Part shown: positions 7,734 to 16,043 of the stretch, in pieces
Layout of the letters: every line of letters begins with the position of its first letter
Numbering within the stretch: position 1 is the first letter of the stretch
Assembly (NCBI GenBank): GCA_902795065.1
Contig: CADBJR010000012.1
Coordinates: 1-45,965 of the forward strand
DNA length: 45,965 nucleotides
Direction: 5' to 3'
Source of the DNA: an uncultured Coriobacteriaceae bacterium
Lineage (GTDB): Bacteria; Actinomycetota; Coriobacteriia; Coriobacteriales; Atopobiaceae
Notes under the pieces: model-generated
What the model saw: the letters and a program-made list of their open reading frames with translations, nothing else
What the model was told of the DNA's origin: nothing
The model's database searches: none
Position numbers and translations under genes: made by a program

Positions 7734-8684
7734 CTAGCCGAGCAGATCCTCCACACGCGTGCGGGCGGGCATCGAGGGGATGCCGCCGCGTCCGCGGACG
7801 CAGAGCGACGCCACGGCGTTGCCGAAGCGGGCGAAGCCGGCGGCTGCATCGAGGGTGATCTCGTCGAGGGAACGTCCGCTCTCGAGGAATGCCGCGAGGA
7901 AGCCTCCCCAGAACGAATCGCCCGCGCCCGTGGTGTCGACGGGGGAGACCTTGAAGCTCGGAACCGTCTCGGCGCCCTTGGCGGTGCACACGTAGGCGCC
8001 CGCATCGTCGAGCGTGACGACGCAGACCGTCGCGCCGCCTTCGACGATGGCGGCTGCGGCATCCTCAGGAGCTGCGAGGCCGGTCAGAAGCGCGGTCTCC
8101 TCGCCGGAGATTTTCACGAGGTCCATGTAGGGGAGGATCGAGCGCATCTGCTCGCGCGCGGCATCCTCGCCAGCCCACAGGCTCGCGCGGTAGTTGGGGT
8201 CGTAGCTCATGACGCAGCCTGCAACCTTCGCTGTCTCGAGGGCGTGGATCGTCGCGCTGCGGGCGGGCTCGTCGGTGAGGGAGAGCGATCCCACATGGAA
8301 GACGCGGCTGGCGGCGATGAGGTCGTCGCGAACCTCCTCGGGGGCGAGGCAGGTGTCCGCACCGGGCTTGCGGGCGAATGAGAAGGAGCGCTCGCCGTCC
8401 TCGGAGAGGGCGACGAAGGCGAGGGTGGTGAAGTAGTCGGGGCTCATGACGAGACCCGAGCAGTCGATGCCGTCGGCGAGGAGGGTGCCGCGGAGGAAGC
8501 GTCCGTGCATGTCGTCACCGACCTTGCCGATGAAGGCGCCGGAGTGGCCGAGGCGCGCGAGCGCGACGAGCACGTTGGCGGGCGCACCGCCCGCGTTCTG
8601 CTCGAAGAGGCGCTGCCCGTGCTCGGACATGCCGGAGAAGGTGAAGTCGATGAGGAGCTCGCCGAGCGCGCAGACATCGGTCAT
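7734..8684 (-). CDS. scrK: Fructokinase, PfkB family
   Basis: ScrK phosphorylates the fructose released from sucrose-6-phosphate. The 316 residues show the PfkB N-terminal signature around GGAPANVLVALARLGHSGAF (residues 35-55) and the C-terminal catalytic signature DTTGAGDSFWGGF, where the last Asp is the base. ATG 8684 is preceded by AAAGGA about 10 nt away; the longer open frame upstream is a shadow of the GH32 gene. It is the last gene of the sucrose operon, 14 bp after the first GH32 gene, and is followed by a hairpin. PfkB kinases vary in substrate, but the operon strongly favours fructose. Confidence 0.92.
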   Translation of the reverse strand: MTDVCALGELLIDFTFSGMSEHGQRLFEQNAGGAPANVLVALARLGHSGAFIGKVGDDMHGRFLRGTLLADGIDCSGLVMSPDYFTTLAFVALSEDGERSFSFARKPGADTCLAPEEVRDDLIAASRVFHVGSLSLTDEPARSATIHALETAKVAGCVMSYDPNYRASLWAGEDAAREQMRSILPYMDLVKISGEETALLTGLAAPEDAAAAIVEGGATVCVVTLDDAGAYVCTAKGAETVPSFKVSPVDTTGAGDSFWGGFLAAFLESGRSLDEITLDAAAGFARFGNAVASLCVRGRGGIPSMPARTRVEDLLG

Positions 8685-8698
8685 GATGGAGATCCTTT

Positions 8699-10057
8699 CT
8701 ATACGAGATTCCATGCTGTCGCTGTTGTGCAGGGGATGTTCGAGGCGACCGTCATGCGATCCGCCTCGGGGAACCAACGGGTCGAGAAGACCGTGCGCCC
8801 TCCGTCGAGGTAGATCTCGACGGTGGAGCGGTCGACGATGACGCGAAGGCTCGACGCCTCCGCAGGGAGCGCAACGCTGCGCGAGGTCCGGCCGGAACCG
8901 ACGGCATCGTCGGCGAACGAGACCGTGAGCAGGCTGCCGTCGAGGGCGATGGAAAGCACGTCGTCGAGGACGAGCGCGCCCGCGCCCGCGATGCCTGCAA
9001 GCTCGATGTCGGCGAGATGGTCGGGAAGCGCGATGCTCTCCTCGCCGAGCGCACCCGCCGTGCCGCGCCTGGCATCGAGCTCGTGGACGGGCCTCTGGAC
9101 CAGGTATCCGTCGGCGCCGAGGGCGAGTTCGCGGGGAAGCGTCAGGCAGTGGCACCATTCGAGATCGTCCGGCGCGGAGTTCCATGCACTGTCGAAGGCG
9201 CCCATCCAGCCGATGAGGATCGTGCGGCCCTCGCCGTCGACGAAGACCTGCGGTGCATAGAAATCCCATCCGAAGTCCCACTCGCGGAAGAGCGTCTCGT
9301 CAACCGTCTCAGCTTCGACAATCTTCCCGTCCACGGGGAAATAACCCGCCTGCCACATGTTGTGGCGGCGCAGCTCCTCGCTGTCCAGGCCCTGCGGGCA
9401 GACGGCGAGGAACTCGTGGTCGTCGAGCATGACGACGTTGGGGCACTCCCACATGTATCCGAAGGGGTTCAGGCTGCGGATGGTGTGGTGGTGCTTCCAG
9501 GAGATGCCGTCATCCGAGCGGTAGACGAGCACCTGGCCGTGATCGTCGAGGTTCCGGGCGCCGAGCACCATCCAGTACTCGCCGTCCTTCTCCCAGACCT
9601 TGGGGTCGCGCACATGGAGCGTGCAGTCGGCGGGGTAATCCTCCGGGCGCAGCAGGACGCGCTTCTTAGAGAAGTGCCGCCCGTCGGCGCTCTCGTCGAG
9701 GATCTCGTTCGCCTCGCGTCCTTCGTGGATGCGATCGTAGGGACCGTCGTAGACGACGTTGCCCGTATAGTAGAGCTCCATGCGCTCGCCGTCCTCGGTG
9801 ACGAACGCGCACCCCGAGTAGACGCCGCAGCGGTCCTCGGGGATGTCGGGCGCGAGCGCGACGGGGAGCTCCTCCCAGGTGAGCAAATCATCGCTCACCG
9901 CATGGCCCCAGGAGCGCAGATCGCTCTCTCGCCAATTGAGGGTGTACTGGAAGAACGCATGGTAGCGGCCTCGGAAGAAGCAGAGTCCGTTGGGGTCGTT
10001 CACCCAGCCGCGCTCGGGCGCGACATGGAGGAGGGGCCGCCATTCGGGATGGGTCAT
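8699..10057 (-). CDS. Sucrose-6-phosphate hydrolase, GH32 (copy 1)
   Basis: This 452-residue glycoside hydrolase of family 32 cleaves sucrose-6-phosphate (or a related fructoside) to glucose-6-phosphate and fructose. The nucleophile Asp lies in GWVNDPNG (residues 17-24), the RDP transition-state motif in HVRDPKVW, and the acid/base Glu in MWECPNVV. A C-terminal beta-sandwich of about 130 residues follows. There is no signal peptide, so it is cytoplasmic, as expected for a PTS-fed pathway. It lies 13 bp after a second GH32 gene and 14 bp before scrK. The two GH32 proteins share the overall fold but are clearly different in sequence, so they are not a recent duplication. Confidence 0.92.
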   Translation of the reverse strand: MTHPEWRPLLHVAPERGWVNDPNGLCFFRGRYHAFFQYTLNWRESDLRSWGHAVSDDLLTWEELPVALAPDIPEDRCGVYSGCAFVTEDGERMELYYTGNVVYDGPYDRIHEGREANEILDESADGRHFSKKRVLLRPEDYPADCTLHVRDPKVWEKDGEYWMVLGARNLDDHGQVLVYRSDDGISWKHHHTIRSLNPFGYMWECPNVVMLDDHEFLAVCPQGLDSEELRRHNMWQAGYFPVDGKIVEAETVDETLFREWDFGWDFYAPQVFVDGEGRTILIGWMGAFDSAWNSAPDDLEWCHCLTLPRELALGADGYLVQRPVHELDARRGTAGALGEESIALPDHLADIELAGIAGAGALVLDDVLSIALDGSLLTVSFADDAVGSGRTSRSVALPAEASSLRVIVDRSTVEIYLDGGRTVFSTRWFPEADRMTVASNIPCTTATAWNLV

Positions 10058-10070
10058 CGTATCTCGCCTT

Positions 10071-11594
10071 CTATCCGCAGTTCTTGAACGTGAAGGAGCC
10101 CATGTTCCAGGCTCGCGTGCTCTCGGCCGCGAACGTGGAGGTCACGGCGAGCTGCTCGATGTCGAGCGGGAACCATCGCGTGGAGAGGGTGACCTCGCCG
10201 CCGTTGATGTAGAACTCCACGACGGAGGTGTCGATGATCGCGCGGATGCTCTCGACGCGTCCTGCAGAGAGCTTGGAGAGCGGGAGCCTGCGCACGCTGC
10301 GGAAGCGGCCGGCATGGGAGAGGAACGCCAGCTCGCAGGTATCGCCATGCACCATGAGCTCGAGGTCGCCGTTGAGCATGAGGCGGCCCTCGCCCTCGAT
10401 GCCCGAGATCTCGACGTCGCCCGTGCCGTTTGCGAAGCGAGCGCCGATGGCACCCTCCATCTCGAACATGTCGTATTCGGAGGAACCGATGGTGCCGGTC
10501 GAGCGGTGCGCCGCCTCGGTGGAGAAGGCGACCTCGTCCTCGCGCAGCGCGTCCATCTCGGGGATGGGCCGCTGGCAGATGCGGCCCGCGTCGTTGAGCG
10601 AGAGCTCGCGGAGCATCGTGAGCGTGTGCGACCACTCGCGCGTGGGCACGTCGTACTGCGTGTCGATGTCGGGCAGGCCGATCCATCCGACGAGGATGTT
10701 GCGGCCCTTCTCATCGGTGAAGATCTGCGGAGCGTAGAAATCGAAGCCGTAGTCGAGCTCGATGAAGGTGGACTCGTCGACGCAGGGATACGGGCCGTCA
10801 GCATCCGCGAGGCCCGGGTCTGCGCCGAGCAGGTCGATCACGCGGCCCTCGATGGGGAAGTAGCCCGAGTTGTAGATGTTCTGGAACGCGAAGTCCTGCT
10901 TGGGCACGCCCTGGGGGCACACGAAGAGGAACTCGCGTCCGCCGAGCATGACCACGTTGGGGCATTCCCACATGTAGCCGAAGGGCTTGCCGGAGGTGCC
11001 GGTGCAGCTGCCCTCCATCTCCCAGGCGAGGCCGTCGGGCGATCGGAACAGGAGGAGCGCGCCGTGGTCGTCCATCGTGCGGCAGCCGAGCAGCATGTGC
11101 CAGGCGCCGTCCTGGTGCCAGACCTTGGGGTCGCGCACGTGGTTGGAGCAATAGGCGGGGTGCGCCTCGTCGGACAGGACGAGGACCTTCTCGCCGAAGG
11201 TGCGGCCGTCGGGGCTCTTGACGAGCATCTCGTTGGCGTGGCGGCCGGAGTAGTCGTAGTCATGGTCGCCCGGATCGAGGACGTTGCCGGTGTAGTAGCA
11301 CCACATCTCGCCATCGCGGATGACCGCGGAGCCGGAGTATGAGCCGTTGCGGTCGAGGGGCATGTCGGGAACGACATCGCCGCCGTGGAACGCCCAGGTG
11401 AACAGGTCGGAGCTCGACCAGTGGCCCCAGCCATGTGCGCTGTAGGGCCAGCGCGGGGAGTACTGGTGGAAGATGTGGTAGGTGCCGTCGAACTGGCAGA
11501 GGCCGTTGGGGTCTGACAGCCAGCCGATGGGGGTTTGCAGGTGGAACTTGAAGCGCCAGTTGTGCTTCTGGTCGAGATTGAGCTTCATGGCCAT
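10071..11594 (-). CDS. Sucrose-6-phosphate hydrolase-like GH32 (copy 2)
   Basis: The product has 507 residues. The GH32 landmarks are GWLSDPNG (nucleophile Asp; Ser replaces the usual Asn just before it), HVRDPKVWHQDG and MWECPNVVMLGG (acid/base Glu). It is about 55 residues longer than copy 1, mostly in the blade and C-terminal beta-sandwich regions. No signal peptide. ATG 11594 is preceded by AAGGAGGT at 8 nt, the strongest ribosome site in the operon. It is separated from scrA by a stable hairpin and followed after 13 bp by copy 1. The pair may divide the work between sucrose-6-P and longer or differently linked fructosides; that is inference. Confidence 0.9.
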   Translation of the reverse strand: MAMKLNLDQKHNWRFKFHLQTPIGWLSDPNGLCQFDGTYHIFHQYSPRWPYSAHGWGHWSSSDLFTWAFHGGDVVPDMPLDRNGSYSGSAVIRDGEMWCYYTGNVLDPGDHDYDYSGRHANEMLVKSPDGRTFGEKVLVLSDEAHPAYCSNHVRDPKVWHQDGAWHMLLGCRTMDDHGALLLFRSPDGLAWEMEGSCTGTSGKPFGYMWECPNVVMLGGREFLFVCPQGVPKQDFAFQNIYNSGYFPIEGRVIDLLGADPGLADADGPYPCVDESTFIELDYGFDFYAPQIFTDEKGRNILVGWIGLPDIDTQYDVPTREWSHTLTMLRELSLNDAGRICQRPIPEMDALREDEVAFSTEAAHRSTGTIGSSEYDMFEMEGAIGARFANGTGDVEISGIEGEGRLMLNGDLELMVHGDTCELAFLSHAGRFRSVRRLPLSKLSAGRVESIRAIIDTSVVEFYINGGEVTLSTRWFPLDIEQLAVTSTFAAESTRAWNMGSFTFKNCG

Positions 11595-11633
11595 GGAACC
11601 GGACCTCCTTGGAGCCGATGCAAGGGGCAGAAA

Positions 11634-11665
11634 GAGAGCCCGGCCAGGGTGCTGACCGGGCTCTC
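11634..11665 (-). terminator. Intercistronic hairpin between scrA and GH32 copy 2
   Basis: Arms 11634-11647 and 11652-11665 form a 14-bp stem with a 4-nt loop (one G-T pair), followed on the minus strand by TTTCTG. It starts 11 bp after the scrA stop. Partial termination here would make more transporter message than enzyme message; mRNA 3'-end protection is an alternative. Confidence 0.7.
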
Positions 11666-11676
11666 CCGATGCGGTG

Positions 11677-13653
11677 CTACTTCGTGACGGTGCAGAGCTT
11701 CTCGCCGGCCTTGACGGGACCGAGGGAGGGCTCGATGGAGGAGAAGTCGTCGGTGTTGGTGACGATGACCATGGTGGCCGTGGGCTTGCCTGCGGCCTCG
11801 ATGGCGGCAAGGTCGGCCTCGATGAGGAGCTGACCAGCCTCGACGCGGTCGAACTGCTTCACATGCGCGGTGAAGGGCGTGCCGCCGAGCTCAACGGTGT
11901 CGACGCCGATGTGGATGAGGATCTCGATGCCGTCGTCGGTCACGAGGCCGATGGCGTGCTTGGTGTCGAAGAGCATGCCGACCATGCCGGAGACGGGGGA
12001 GTAGACCGCGCCGTCGGTGGGCAGGACCACGGCGCCGTTGCCGACGGCGAGTGAGGCGAACATGGGGTCGGGAGCGTCGGTCATCGCGACGCACTCGCCG
12101 TTCATCGGGGAGGCGAGGATGCCCGCCTCGTCGATGGCGTCGACCTTCTCGGCCACGGGAGCGGCCTTGACCGCAGGAGCGGCAGCAGCTGCAGGAGCGG
12201 CTGCGGCAGGCTTCTTCACGACGTCCTCCTCGCGGTACAGGATGTTGGCGATGAGGAAGGAGACGCCGAAGGCCACGGCGAAGACGATCGTGTAGTGGAG
12301 CGCGTTGTTGGTGATGAGGTAGCCGAAGAAGCCCGTGATGCCGTAGGAGATCGAGGTGAGGCCGAGGAACGACGACACGGCGCCGCCGGCGGCACCGCCG
12401 CAGATGGCGGCGATGAAGGGCTTGAACGCGGGGAGGTTCACGCCGTAGATGGCGGGCTCGGTGATGCCGAGGAGCGAGGAGATGCCGGAGGGAAGCGCGA
12501 GGCCCTTCTTCTTCTCGGACTTGGTGCGCAGGAACACGGCCAGGCACGCAGCGCCCTGGGCGATGTTGCAGGCGGAGATGATCGGGTTGAAGGAGTCGGC
12601 GCCGGCGGCGACCATGGAGGCCTCGAGGGCGTTGAACATGTGGTGCACGCCGAGGACCACGGTGAGCGGGTAGATTGCACCGGATATCGCTCCACCCAAG
12701 CCGAACGGTATGGCGAGCAGGAACTGGAAGAAGTGCAGGACGAGCTCCTCGAAGGCCGCGAACACGGGGCCGATGATGGTCATGGTGAGGAGTCCCGTGA
12801 GCAGCACGGTCACGAGCGGGGTGACGAAGAGGTCGAGCATGTCGGGCACGTGCTTATGCAGCCACTTCTCGATGATGCACATGATGAAGACCGCGACGAC
12901 CACGGGGATGACGTGGCCCTGATAGCCTTGGAGCGTGACGTTGTAGAAGCCGAAGAGCTGGACCTGCGGGATGTGGCCGGAGGCGATGATATCGCCTGCG
13001 GTTCCGTTCACGCCCACGAGCTGGTAGGCGGACTCGCCGAACTTCTCGATCGCGCCCGGGATGTTCCAGGCGTTGATGAGGGCGGTGTGGTTCATGATCA
13101 TGCCGATGACGCCGCCGAGGAACTCGTTTCCTCCGAAGACGCGCGCGGCGGAGAAGCCGATGAGGATCTGGAGGAACACGAACGAGGCGTTGGCGAAGGT
13201 GTGGATCAGGTTGTACCAGGGATTGAGGTCGAGCGCCCCGCCCATGGCGCTGTTGATGCCCTCGGTGAGGCCCATGAGGAGGCCGGAGGCGACGATGGCG
13301 GGGATGATGGGCACGAAGACGTCGCCGAGGAGCTTGGTGGCGCGCTGGATGGGGTTGCCCTTGGCAGCCGCGGCTGCCTTGGCGTCGGCGGTGGAGCCTG
13401 CCGTGATGCCCGCGAGGGCCACGAACTCGTCGAAGACCTTGTTTACCGTGCCGGTGCCGTAGATGACCTGGAGCTGACCGGCAGCCTGGAAGTTGCCCTT
13501 GGCACCTTCGGCGTCTTCGACAGCTGCCATGTCGACTTTGGTGTCATCCGCGATGACGAGACGCAGGCGCGTTGCGCAATGGGCGGCAGAGACGATGTTG
13601 TCCTTGCCTCCCACGGCTGCAAGAATCTGCTCCGCAGCTAGCTTGTGATCCAT
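11677..13653 (-). CDS. scrA: PTS sucrose-type EIIBCA transporter
   Basis: This sugar permease of the glucose/beta-glucoside PTS superfamily imports and phosphorylates sucrose at C6. The 658 residues are ordered IIB (1-90, phosphocysteine Cys26 in SAAHCATRLRLV), IIC (about 105-480, multiple membrane helices, with the GITEPAIYG motif), an Ala/Pro-rich linker (about 485-510), and IIA (about 520-658, active His in EILIHIGVDTVEL). ATG 13653 has GGGAGGAAC upstream; a second ATG at 13665 is less well placed. Substrate is inferred from the linked GH32 and fructokinase genes. It lies 111 bp downstream of scrR, with its own promoter and operator in the gap. Confidence 0.93.
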   Translation of the reverse strand: MDHKLAAEQILAAVGGKDNIVSAAHCATRLRLVIADDTKVDMAAVEDAEGAKGNFQAAGQLQVIYGTGTVNKVFDEFVALAGITAGSTADAKAAAAAKGNPIQRATKLLGDVFVPIIPAIVASGLLMGLTEGINSAMGGALDLNPWYNLIHTFANASFVFLQILIGFSAARVFGGNEFLGGVIGMIMNHTALINAWNIPGAIEKFGESAYQLVGVNGTAGDIIASGHIPQVQLFGFYNVTLQGYQGHVIPVVVAVFIMCIIEKWLHKHVPDMLDLFVTPLVTVLLTGLLTMTIIGPVFAAFEELVLHFFQFLLAIPFGLGGAISGAIYPLTVVLGVHHMFNALEASMVAAGADSFNPIISACNIAQGAACLAVFLRTKSEKKKGLALPSGISSLLGITEPAIYGVNLPAFKPFIAAICGGAAGGAVSSFLGLTSISYGITGFFGYLITNNALHYTIVFAVAFGVSFLIANILYREEDVVKKPAAAAPAAAAAPAVKAAPVAEKVDAIDEAGILASPMNGECVAMTDAPDPMFASLAVGNGAVVLPTDGAVYSPVSGMVGMLFDTKHAIGLVTDDGIEILIHIGVDTVELGGTPFTAHVKQFDRVEAGQLLIEADLAAIEAAGKPTATMVIVTNTDDFSSIEPSLGPVKAGEKLCTVTK

Positions 13654-13711
13654 TGTTCCTCCCATAGAATAAGAAATCCCCCGCCGCCGCACGTGCAGAC
13701 GGCGCGGTGCT

Positions 13712-13746
13712 ATGATAGCACACAGGATATGGAATCGTTCTCACAA
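13712..13746 (-). promoter_or_regulatory. scrA promoter and ScrR operator
   Basis: The extended -10 TGCTATCAT (13720-13712, minus strand) lies about 59 bp before the scrA ATG. Just upstream, 13727-13746 holds ATATGGAATCGTTCTCACAA, differing at one base from the 20-mer at 14770-14789 before scrR. The partial dyad (GAA..C..TTC) and the placement over the -35 region fit a LacI-family repressor site. Confidence 0.75.
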
Positions 13747-13764
13747 ATCGGTGTCGTGTTTCCG

Positions 13765-14748
13765 TCAACGCGTGCTCGCGCGCCGCATGACCTCGTAGCC
13801 CATCATGAGTTGGCGCGGCACGCGTTCCCCGGCCTCCATGGCGGAGATGAGCATCTGCGCGGCCTCCTCGCCGCTCGCGCGGTAGTGGAAGTGCACGGTT
13901 GTGAGCGAAGGGAAGGAGATCGAGGCGATCGACCCGTCGCCTACGCCGGTCACCTGCACATCCTCGGGCACACGGCGTCCGTATTCCCGCATGCAGGTGA
14001 TGGCCCCGAATGCCATGTCGTCGTTGGCGCAGACGATCGTATCGATCCCGGGGCACCGCTCGAGCAGCTGCTCGGCGCAGGCGTAGCCCGAATCGGTCGT
14101 GAACGACCCGAGGGCGAACGCTTCGGGCGGAACCTCGATTCCCGCATCTGAGCAGGCATCGACGAAGCCCTGGCGGCGCATCCTGCCTGCGGAGACGTCC
14201 TTCTCGTTGAACCCGATGAAGACGGGGTGCGAATCCGCGTCGACGACGGATGACGTGATGTCGTAGAGGGCATGGTAATCGTCGTGGTACACGCAGTTCA
14301 GGCCCCGTATCTGCTGCCCCAGCACCACGGCGGGAACAGAGAGGCTCCCGATGGCGCGCCGATGCCCGGGTGTGAAGATGGTCGAGAAGAGGATGATGCC
14401 GTCAACCTGGTTTCGCTCGGAGAAGACCGAGAGGTAATCGAGCTCGCGGCGCTCGTCGTTGTCGGTTGCGGCGAGCAGGGCCTGGTAGCCGTGCTCTCCG
14501 AGGCGCGTGGTGATGCCGGCGACCATGAGCCCGACGGAGTACGAGCTGATCTTGGGGATGACGATGCCGACGATGCCGGTCTTGCCGGTGCGCAGGGTCT
14601 GCGCCTGGCGCGAGGGGACGTAGCCTGTCTCCTCGATGACGCGTGCGATGAGCAGGCGCTTCTCCTGCGAGACGTAGCCGTCGTTGAGGTAGCGCGAGAC
14701 CGTCGCGCGCGAGACGCCTGCCTTCCGGGCGATGTCGTTGATGTTCAT
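13765..14748 (-). CDS. scrR: LacI-family transcriptional repressor of the sucrose operon
   Basis: The 327 residues begin MNINDIARKAGVSRATVSRYL, the LacI helix-turn-helix and hinge (about 1-55, ending with SRQAQTLRTGKTGIVGIVIP). A periplasmic-binding-protein-like sensor domain follows (60-327), including GIILFSTIFTPGH and the ANDDMAFG segment. ATG 14748 has GGGAG nearby. It is first in a co-directional run with scrA. Matching operators precede both scrR and scrA, so it should repress itself and the operon; the inducer is probably sucrose-6-phosphate or fructose (inference from family). Confidence 0.9.
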   Translation of the reverse strand: MNINDIARKAGVSRATVSRYLNDGYVSQEKRLLIARVIEETGYVPSRQAQTLRTGKTGIVGIVIPKISSYSVGLMVAGITTRLGEHGYQALLAATDNDERRELDYLSVFSERNQVDGIILFSTIFTPGHRRAIGSLSVPAVVLGQQIRGLNCVYHDDYHALYDITSSVVDADSHPVFIGFNEKDVSAGRMRRQGFVDACSDAGIEVPPEAFALGSFTTDSGYACAEQLLERCPGIDTIVCANDDMAFGAITCMREYGRRVPEDVQVTGVGDGSIASISFPSLTTVHFHYRASGEEAAQMLISAMEAGERVPRQLMMGYEVMRRASTR

Positions 14749-14766
14749 GGTGCTCCCGATGTGGTC

Positions 14767-14789
14767 ATAATATGGAACCGTTCTCACAA
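14767..14789 (-). promoter_or_regulatory. scrR -10 box and ScrR operator
   Basis: TATTAT (14772-14767, minus strand) serves as a -10 and overlaps the 20-mer ATATGGAACCGTTCTCACAA at 14770-14789, which is shared with the scrA promoter. The overlap predicts autorepression. Confidence 0.7.
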
Positions 14790-14854
14790 TACGCTCATAT
14801 TTGACGCAGAGCAAGCAGGGTCCCCCGAATGGCGCTAAGATGCCGCGTGATGGC

Positions 14855-14883
14855 GGAGGGGCCCGCATGGCGCGGGCCCCTCC
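14855..14883 (-). terminator. 12-bp hairpin downstream of the 14909-15793 gene
   Basis: GGAGGGGCCCGC (14855-14866) and GCGGGCCCCTCC (14872-14883) pair perfectly around a 5-nt loop, starting 25 bp after the stop at 14909. No T tract follows on the minus strand. It insulates scrR from its neighbour. Confidence 0.6.
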
Positions 14884-14908
14884 GGAACGTGCTCGTATGG
14901 AGTGCGGT

Positions 14909-15793
14909 CTACGCTGCGGCGTCGGTCTCCGCCTCGCCCTCGGCCTCAGCCTCGCCTTCTGCGGCGGCGTCGGTCTGGTCACCCTCGGTCACCGTGCCCG
15001 CCTCGGCCATCGCCTTGATGGTCTCGTTTCCGTCGGCACGTGCGCAGTCCTTGCACGGACGGGAGAGGCCGTGCTCGTAGGCCGCGGCAGCATCGCCGGA
15101 GTAGATGGTCTTGGAGTTGATGATGTGGTGGCAGTTGGGGTTCAGGTGGTACACGGTGCCGTGCTCGGTCCAGTAGACGGTGCCGTCGCCGAGCTCGATG
15201 GCGTTCTGCTGCATCGCCTCGAGGTCCTCGGAGGACACGGGGTTGAAGTCGGCGGAGGTGCCGCCGCCGATGAGCATGGCGACGAGCGCGACGGCAACCG
15301 CGATGATCTTGGTGCGCTTGTCGGCGTTCTTGTCGGTGAGCGCGATGATGACGAACGGGAGAAACGCGACGATCGAGAGGATGGCGCCGAGCTGGGTCTT
15401 GATGAAGAACTCGGCAGCGTTCTTCTCGGACGGCGGGTCGATGTGGTTGGCGCGCTTCCAGAGCTGGCCTGCGATGATGACGCAGATCAGGTCGAGGACG
15501 AGGAAGGCGACCATCCACACGAGCGGGTTGCCGGGAAGCTTGCCGTAGAGCGGGCTCGACTGCATGAGCGACATGACGGCCAGCACCTCGAACAGGATGG
15601 CGGCGACCCAGAGCACGATGGCGATCGTGCGCTTGTTGCCGACCTCCTCGCCGGCGATGACGTTCTTGACCTCGACGCGCGTCGCGACGTCCTTCGCGTC
15701 GGTGATGACGGTCTGTTCCTTGATCTGCTTGCCGGTGTCGGCATCGATGAAGACGCGCTTCACGGCGCGCTTCTCCTGCTTCTCCTCTGCCAT
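14909..15793 (-). CDS. Four-helix membrane protein with C-terminal Cys/His motif
   Basis: I do not recognise a named family. The 294 residues have a charged cytoplasmic start (to about 52) and four predicted membrane helices (about 55-76, 91-112, 133-152 and 160-178). A small domain follows that reads VYWTEHGTVYHLNPNCHHI, then GLSRPCKDC. This YHxxxC...PCxxC pattern resembles the Ada-type zinc-binding fold found at the ends of many surface or nuclease proteins, so metal binding is plausible. The last 25 residues are Ala/Glu-rich. ATG 15793 has AGAGG at 8 nt. It stands alone, with a -10-like TATCAT at 15851-15846 and a hairpin terminator downstream. Confidence 0.75.
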   Translation of the reverse strand: MAEEKQEKRAVKRVFIDADTGKQIKEQTVITDAKDVATRVEVKNVIAGEEVGNKRTIAIVLWVAAILFEVLAVMSLMQSSPLYGKLPGNPLVWMVAFLVLDLICVIIAGQLWKRANHIDPPSEKNAAEFFIKTQLGAILSIVAFLPFVIIALTDKNADKRTKIIAVAVALVAMLIGGGTSADFNPVSSEDLEAMQQNAIELGDGTVYWTEHGTVYHLNPNCHHIINSKTIYSGDAAAAYEHGLSRPCKDCARADGNETIKAMAEAGTVTEGDQTDAAAEGEAEAEGEAETDAAA

Positions 15794-15845
15794 GGGCGAA
15801 CCTCTCTCTCGAGCGTGTGCGATACGGGTCCGTTTCGCTGTCTCA

Positions 15846-15872
15846 ATGATACCCGTAACGGCGGAAACGCCG
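15846..15872 (-). promoter_or_regulatory. Promoter with palindrome upstream of the 14909-15793 gene
   Basis: TATCAT on the minus strand (15851-15846) would give a leader of about 46 nt. A small palindrome CGGCG-GAAA-CGCCG (15859-15872) lies in the spacer and -35 region and could be an operator. No clear -35 is seen. Confidence 0.35.
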
Positions 15873-16043
15873 GCAAAAATCGCCCGTTTTGCCCCCGAGC
15901 GTAACAAAAGGCAGCTCGATGGAGGATGAGCACGCGGAAGGGGCGGGGATTGTTTCAGATCTGCTCTGCAGGCTCGGCACACGGAGGTTGGCGGCGGGCT
16001 TTGGGCTATGCTTGTGTGCGTCGGTCCGGACGGAAGGCGGTGC

